Origin: Candidatus Acetothermia bacterium
Lineage (GTDB): Bacteria > Bipolaricaulota > Bipolaricaulia > RBG-16-55-9
DNA length: 56,266 nt
Assembly (NCBI GenBank): GCA_016201405.1
Contig: JACQCZ010000013.1
Coordinates: 1-56,266, forward strand
Reading direction: 5' to 3'
Positions 51,743 to 56,266 of this stretch are shown piece after piece (positions within the stretch are counted from its first letter, which is position 1; each line of letters begins with the position of its first letter). The position numbers were made by a program, and so were the translations under genes. The notes beneath the pieces are model-generated. The model saw only the letters and a program-made list of their open reading frames with translations, did not search any database and was not told the DNA's origin.

Positions 51743-53415
51743 TCGTGAGGGACGGGAAGATTTAGATGGACCCGATCCTTCCCGGCGAGTTTGGCTTGAT
51801 AGAGTCCCTGATCTGCTTTGCGGATCAGATCTGCGGAGCCGGAGTCTCCATCGGGGAAGCGAGTGATGCCAGCGCTCAAGGTCACTTCAAAGGCTTGGCC
51901 ACTCAGGTAGGAATAGAATTTCTGGTTTTTGAATTCATCTTTTAATAGCCCAAAGAGCTCATGGCAATCTTGAGGCGAGATTCTTCCCAGAATAATCGCA
52001 AATTCGTCGCCGCCATAGCGTGCCACCAGATCAGAGTGGCGAACCCGCAGCCGCAAGAACTTGGCCAGCTCTTGAATGACACGGTCTCCAGTCAAATGAC
52101 CATGCCGGTCATTGACCGATTTGAAGTTGTCGAAGTCGAGCATGACCAGACAAAACGATTCATTGTACCTCTTGGACCGCTCTATGGTGTCGTGGAGATA
52201 TTTGCGAAAATACTGATTGTGATAGAGTTGAGTGAGCCCGTCCCGATGGGCCTGTTCACTGAGAAGATCATTTCGCTGCACGCGGGCCTGAATCCGAGCC
52301 ACGAGCTCCTGGGGACGAAAGGGCTTTGTGATATAGTCATCGGCCCCTGCGCGCAGCCCGGCGACTGTCGTCTCTTCATCCGATCTGGATGAGAGGAATA
52401 CGATTGGCAGGGCGCGAAATCGTGCATCTGTGCGTATGGCCCGGCAGACCTCCACTCCATTGAGATTGGGCATGTCAAAGTCGAGCAAGAGAAGATCGGG
52501 CATGATCTCTGAGAGCATCTCCAGCGTCTTGGCCGGGTCTTGCAGGACATGCACATGATACCCAGTCCTGCTCAGCTCAAAATCGATGATCTTGTGAAGA
52601 TCGGGGTCGTCGTCTACCATGGCGACCCGCAGATGCTGGGGCCGGGCTTCGGCAACGATGTTGTCAATTTTATCCAGAAGCATCTTCTTATCAAAGGGCT
52701 TGATCAGCACATCATCCGCTCCATTGCGGATTGCTTCGACAATGTCAATGAGCTCTGACTCTGTTGAGAGAAAGATTATGGGGGTCTCTTGGGTCAAGGG
52801 GTTCTGGCGGATGAGCCGTGTAAGGGCGTGGCCCTTCATCTCGGGAAGCGATACATCGAGCAAGATGGCATCTGGGCGGTTGCTTGCAAGGAATGTGAGC
52901 GTTTCGTTGTCATTCGTGCAGCCGGATACTTTGCAATTGCGATGCTTGGTCAAGATCCGTTGAGTCAGAACATGAATTTGAGGATCACTATCAACAATCA
53001 AGATCTGGAGCTCTTCAGTACTATCAAACCCGCGTGAGTCCGGCTTTTCTGAGTTTTGGGTCTGCTTACGCGCCTGGATCTGATAGAGCTGGCTGGATAC
53101 GATCTCCTGCTCGAGGTCGGTTAGCAACAGCTCGATGCGCTGCAACTTCTCGTCGCTGAGTGGTAAATTGTTGATGAGGGCGGTCCCAGATATCTCTTCC
53201 ATTTGGGCTGCCAGAGTGGAGATGGTGGGAAAGCCATACGAGCCACCGCTCCCTTTGAGGCGGTGTGCTTCCACTCGAACCGCGTGGAGCGAGCCGCTTT
53301 CAGATGGATCAAGCTCCAATATGGCCAGATGGCTTCGCAACTCCCTCAGCGTGGTCTGGATCTCCTGCAAGTACTGCGTGGTCAAATCATCCAGCCCTTT
53401 GGGTATCCGTTTCAT
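51739..53415 (-). CDS. Hpt-REC-REC-GGDEF diguanylate cyclase
   Basis: 558 residues. An Hpt domain (about 10-105) has the phosphoryl His in EAHRLKGSGGSYGFP. REC1 (about 135-255) has DAILLDVSLPEMKGHALTRL and VLIKPFDKK; REC2 (about 260-380) has LLLLDFDMPNLNGVEVCRAI and YITKPFRPQEL. GGDEF (about 395-555) has the active RYGGDEFAIILGR, with an RHSD inhibition-site motif five residues upstream, so it should make c-di-GMP and be product-inhibited. It is PleD-like with an added Hpt. The ATG at 53415 has GGAG upstream and is preferred to a GTG at 53430. TATATT lies upstream (rc of 53457-53462). It is the first gene of the operon. Confidence 0.93.
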   Translation of the reverse strand: MKRIPKGLDDLTTQYLQEIQTTLRELRSHLAILELDPSESGSLHAVRVEAHRLKGSGGSYGFPTISTLAAQMEEISGTALINNLPLSDEKLQRIELLLTDLEQEIVSSQLYQIQARKQTQNSEKPDSRGFDSTEELQILIVDSDPQIHVLTQRILTKHRNCKVSGCTNDNETLTFLASNRPDAILLDVSLPEMKGHALTRLIRQNPLTQETPIIFLSTESELIDIVEAIRNGADDVLIKPFDKKMLLDKIDNIVAEARPQHLRVAMVDDDPDLHKIIDFELSRTGYHVHVLQDPAKTLEMLSEIMPDLLLLDFDMPNLNGVEVCRAIRTDARFRALPIVFLSSRSDEETTVAGLRAGADDYITKPFRPQELVARIQARVQRNDLLSEQAHRDGLTQLYHNQYFRKYLHDTIERSKRYNESFCLVMLDFDNFKSVNDRHGHLTGDRVIQELAKFLRLRVRHSDLVARYGGDEFAIILGRISPQDCHELFGLLKDEFKNQKFYSYLSGQAFEVTLSAGITRFPDGDSGSADLIRKADQGLYQAKLAGKDRVHLNLPVPHD

Positions 53416-53493
53416 ACTCTCTTTCTCCACTTAATAATAATCGATTTTTAAGAAAGAATATATAAGTCTACCCGTCTCTTAATCAGTGTTAAC

Positions 53494-54813
53494 TCAAGGG
53501 TTGTAGACGATGAGCCAGGCCTTTTCAATGTTGGCAGAGGAATCTGAAGTGTTCGAGCGAAACTCCAGCCACAGCTCATCGGCTTTATCGGGTAATTGCC
53601 CAGAGGAAATTTGAATCTCGACCCGGGCTGAATCTGTGCCGCAGTGTTGTGCACTGCTGCCGAGGATTCTCACTTCCCAGCAGCCATTTTGAGCACTACT
53701 CTTTCCTCTGACATACAGCGTAACCACAGCGGCAGGCGGGATCAAATCCTTACCTAAAAACAGAGAATCAAACTGCACAAACTTTGTCTCTTTTGTGAAA
53801 GGCGCTCCAACTCCATAAAGCGGGACATAGATCTGAAGCCCTTTGACCGCGCCCGAATTTACGCAGGTGCTTGAGCAGACGAGGTTTCCGTCCAGCTCTT
53901 CATTTCCGATGATGTGAAGCTTCGCTTTCGGCTCCAAGGTTCCAATTCCCACGTTGCCATCTTGGTTGATGATCAACCGATTGAGCCCCATCGTGCGTAA
54001 GAGAATATCACCCCGTGGGCTGGCCCGGGCGGACTCAATCAGAACGGAGCCCGGACCCGTTCCTGTCCCTTCAATCCCCATTCCAAGCAACGCAATGGTC
54101 GCTCCGGTATCGACGCTTGATGTCGATTGCAGCGCCAGAAACTTATCAACTGCCTCGCTGGAGCTTGTGATCGTGCTGCCGATCTGCCCCTCAAGCTCAA
54201 AGTTAGCGACGCTGGAGCGGGTCTCAACGCGCAATGGGAGCGAGAGTTGAGAGCTGATTTGGAGCTGCGCAATGGGGTCCGCCGTGCCGATGCCAATCTG
54301 GCCATCTTGGTTAAGTATCATCCGGTTTAGTCCTTGAGTGCGAAAGAGAATATCTCCCTCAGGGCTGGCAGCGGCTGCCCCGATAAGCACAGAGCCCGCT
54401 CCTGTGTCTATCAAGTGATTGGTGCTTCCGAGCAGATCAATAAAGGCTCCGTTGGACGTCTCTTGGGCGGCCTTCAGTGCGAGAAATTTGTCCGAAGATT
54501 GGGCGGAGCCGATGATCTCGCTGCCGACGCTGCCTTCCAGGATGATCCTGGCAAGCTTGGCCATGGAGCGAACTTGCAAGGGGATCGCAAGCTCAGAAAA
54601 GATATCCAGTTGCGCGGTCGGGGTCAATGTGCCGATCCCCACGGGCTCCCCCATCAAATTACATGGATTGACGCTCTCGGATGAGCTTGTGTGAACCCTG
54701 TCTTGTCCACAAAGAAGTGGCCGGGAGGGAGAATCGGCAGCCCCAGCGTAACTGCTAAAGAGAAGAGTCAGTCCAAGGAGAGCTGTCCACCGACCAACCG
54801 ATGCGACCTTCAT
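53494..54813 (-). CDS. Secreted protein with GIGT-type repeats
   Basis: 439 residues. A Sec signal peptide (WTALLGLTLLFSSYAGAAD) is followed by three repeats of about 130 and 125 residues spacing marked by VGIGTLTPTAQLDI, IGIGTADPIAQLQI and VGIGTLEPKAKLHI. Between them stand GDILFRTQGLNRMILNQDG and GDILLRTMGLNRLIINQDG. The xxGIGTxxPxAxLxI motif is frequent in phage tail-fibre-like and bacterial surface proteins, and marks trimeric beta stalks. A C-terminal domain of about 120 residues (CWEVRILGSSAQHCG, LWLEFRSNTSDSSANIEKAW) is unassigned. I infer a surface fibre or stalk protein. It follows the cadherin-like gene after a terminator and precedes the phosphorelay. Confidence 0.75.
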   Translation of the reverse strand: MKVASVGRWTALLGLTLLFSSYAGAADSPSRPLLCGQDRVHTSSSESVNPCNLMGEPVGIGTLTPTAQLDIFSELAIPLQVRSMAKLARIILEGSVGSEIIGSAQSSDKFLALKAAQETSNGAFIDLLGSTNHLIDTGAGSVLIGAAAASPEGDILFRTQGLNRMILNQDGQIGIGTADPIAQLQISSQLSLPLRVETRSSVANFELEGQIGSTITSSSEAVDKFLALQSTSSVDTGATIALLGMGIEGTGTGPGSVLIESARASPRGDILLRTMGLNRLIINQDGNVGIGTLEPKAKLHIIGNEELDGNLVCSSTCVNSGAVKGLQIYVPLYGVGAPFTKETKFVQFDSLFLGKDLIPPAAVVTLYVRGKSSAQNGCWEVRILGSSAQHCGTDSARVEIQISSGQLPDKADELWLEFRSNTSDSSANIEKAWLIVYNP

Positions 54814-54913
54814 AGGAAGTGACTCTATATCTTGAGGCGAGGTCTGGGGAGAGAGGGGGTCCGCTTAGCAAGGGAAACTCTTCCCTCATAGGCACCTGTT
54901 TTAAATGAGAAAG

Positions 54914-54947
54914 AAGAGAGGGCCTGACGCTGGCCAGGCCCTCTCTT
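54914..54947 (-). terminator. Intrinsic terminator of the cadherin/PKD-repeat gene
   Basis: Perfect 13-bp stem AAGAGAGGGCCTG / CAGGCCCTCTCTT (54914-54926 and 54935-54947) with an 8-nt loop. On the minus strand TCTTTCTCATTTAAAAC follows. It lies 20 nt past the stop at 54967 and separates that gene from the GIGT-repeat gene. Confidence 0.88.
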
Positions 54948-54966
54948 TATCGAGTTCGGCGAGTCT

Positions 54967-56266
54967 TTAGTGACAATTGAACGTGATTGAGGCCGACCAG
55001 AGCTCTCCTTGGCCAGGGTGGCCGGGTCTCTGAAGGGCTCTAAACATGTAATTGCCGTTCTGAGTCACGTGTGCAGACATGGTGTAAGTGTGGTCTGCGG
55101 TCAATGCCGGGATCGTACCGCTTGCCACGAGGGTCCCGCTAGATTTCGGGTCACCCGATGCAGAGTAGTAAAGCTCCCAGGTCGTACTGCCTGCCATGTT
55201 GCTTCCCACGTTTTTGACCGTGGCCGATACCGTCTTGCTGTCGCAGCTGCTGCTTGAGCCGACGAAGCTAAGCGAGCTCTTGTCCCAGCCAGAGACTATG
55301 GTGATCAACACCAGGCCGGTGTCAGTGGCTTGGCCATCTGAGACCTGGTACTGGAACTCATCTTGCCCCACATAGTCCGTATTGGGCGTGTACGTGTAGG
55401 TGCAGTCCGAGTTCACCACTGCTGTGCCATGAGCCGCCTGCTGGATCAGCGTACAAGTGAGCGGATCGTGATCTGGGTCAGAGACTGGCAGGCTGCCGCT
55501 TATAGCCGTGTTCTTGTCTGTGGTGACCAGCAAGTTATCAGCCTGGGGCGGGTTATTGGCTCCAATGACCGTGACTGTGGCGTTGGCTGGAGCTATGCTG
55601 ACCGCGCCCTCATTGTCTGTCACGAGCAGGGCTACGACGAAGAGACCGGTGGCGCTGCACTGGAACTGCGGACTTGCACCGGTCGTCTCAAAGCTGCCGT
55701 TGTTATCAAGGTCCCAGGCGTATTGAACGATTGTTCCGTCTGGATCATAAGAGCCAGCACTGCTCAGCGTGATCGTCTGGCCCACAGTGCACTGGTAGGG
55801 TCCATTGGCATTGGCCACGGGTGGATCATTGACTGGATTGACTGTAATTGTAACCGTTGCTGTATTGCTGTTGACTTGCCCGTCATTGCACTTGAAGGTG
55901 AAGCTGTCACTTCCATTGAAGTTGGAGCTTGGCGTGTAGGTCAGGTTAGGCGCTGTGCCAGAGAGCGTGCCGTGAGCTGGGTCACTCACAAGAATGAAGC
56001 TCAACGCATCGCCATCCACATCCGTGCAACCTAGCGTAATGGAGACCGGAGTATCTTCTGAAGTTGTCACCAGTTGCGACTCAGCGACTGGGGCATCGTT
56101 GACGGGGCTGATGGTGATGGAGACGGTGGCAGTGTCGGATCCGCCATGGCCATCGGAGATGGTGTAGGTGAAGGAGTCGCTGCCGTTATAGTTGGCGCTG
56201 GGAGTGTAGGTGCAGGTGGTTGAAGTACAGATGACAGTCCCGTGACTGGGGTTGGTATTCCCGCTG
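54967..56266 (-). CDS. Cadherin-like/PKD-repeat surface protein (5' end beyond the window)
   Basis: The frame is open from the right edge to the TAA/TAG-type stop at 54967, at least 433 residues; the true start lies outside. It has at least two Cadherin_5/Big-type repeats (HGTVICTSTTCTYTP, YNGSDSFTYTISDGHGGSDT; then HGTLSGTAPNLTYTP, FNGSDSFTFKCNDGQ). A PKD-like domain follows (NANGPYQCTVGQTITLSSAG, DPDGTIVQYAWDLDNNGSF), then another Cadherin-type repeat (YVGQDEFQYQVSDGQATD). The C-terminal domain (about 105 residues) looks CARDB-like (KTVSATVKNVGSN, STTWELYYSASGDP) with paired cysteines. It is a giant secreted or surface adhesin-like protein. A GTG at 56070 is internal, not the start. Confidence 0.88.
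   Translation of the reverse strand, partial: SGNTNPSHGTVICTSTTCTYTPSANYNGSDSFTYTISDGHGGSDTATVSITISPVNDAPVAESQLVTTSEDTPVSITLGCTDVDGDALSFILVSDPAHGTLSGTAPNLTYTPSSNFNGSDSFTFKCNDGQVNSNTATVTITVNPVNDPPVANANGPYQCTVGQTITLSSAGSYDPDGTIVQYAWDLDNNGSFETTGASPQFQCSATGLFVVALLVTDNEGAVSIAPANATVTVIGANNPPQADNLLVTTDKNTAISGSLPVSDPDHDPLTCTLIQQAAHGTAVVNSDCTYTYTPNTDYVGQDEFQYQVSDGQATDTGLVLITIVSGWDKSSLSFVGSSSSCDSKTVSATVKNVGSNMAGSTTWELYYSASGDPKSSGTLVASGTIPALTADHTYTMSAHVTQNGNYMFRALQRPGHPGQGELWSASITFNCH

Noticed and set aside
55363-56034. 223-codon plus-strand frame opposite the cadherin/PKD-repeat gene
   Set aside because: Low-complexity shadow of a repeat-rich gene; no start context or family motif.

Overview
The window is a bacterial chromosome segment of medium G+C, about 50-58% in housekeeping genes and about 40% in the restriction-modification gene. 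It is densely packed, with many 4-8 nt start/stop overlaps. Lipoprotein and Sec signal peptides, a eukaryote/archaeal-type ProRS, a DUF3105 protein, many PKD/Ig-like secreted proteins and several ATPase-less peptide transporter sets suggest a deep-branching, poorly sampled phylum, perhaps Bipolaricaulota/Acetothermia or Chloroflexota-like. That placement is a guess. No rRNA, tRNA, CRISPR array or transposase gene was seen.

Layout. (a) 1-882: a 5'-truncated HAD-phosphatase remnant and a RelE-type toxin-antitoxin pair. (b) 894-7536, minus strand: proS-purQ-purM-purCE-purD-purN, a compact operon. Its purCE encodes a SAICAR synthetase fused to a class II (animal/Treponema-type) AIR carboxylase. 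(c) 7872-10427: a single-chain nuclease/methylase/specificity protein of lower G+C, sitting between the purine operon and a second purine segment. (d) 10698-17098, minus strand: acetyltransferase, pepF, a long PurS-fused purL, and an EamA transporter. (e) 17182-24103: nitroreductase, a MacB/Lol-like ABC pair, a SolA-like oxidase, and a threonine-catabolism operon (threonine aldolase, Rid protein, histidine phosphatase, threonine dehydratase). (f) 24135-44085: three peptide-type ABC transporter sets (binding protein plus two permeases), none with an ATPase gene. Among them lie an EF-hand/FG-GAP-like secreted protein, a SurA-like/TPR/DUF3105 fusion and an unknown secreted protein. (g) 44161-56266: an anti-sigma-like protein, a subtilase with FN3 and PKD domains, a secreted beta-rich protein, a three-gene phosphorelay ending in a diguanylate cyclase, a GIGT-repeat secreted protein, and the 3' part of a cadherin/PKD-repeat protein that runs off the window.

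How it fits together. The left third is nucleotide and amino-acid metabolism. The right two thirds look like a peptide-scavenging and cell-surface programme: extracellular protease, three peptide uptake systems with Ig-like binding-protein extensions, adhesin-like repeats, and a c-di-GMP phosphorelay among the surface genes. Non-coding features worth attention are two paired REP-like palindrome loci, an inverted repeat between two divergent transporter operons, and mutually exclusive hairpins between a binding-protein gene and its permeases.
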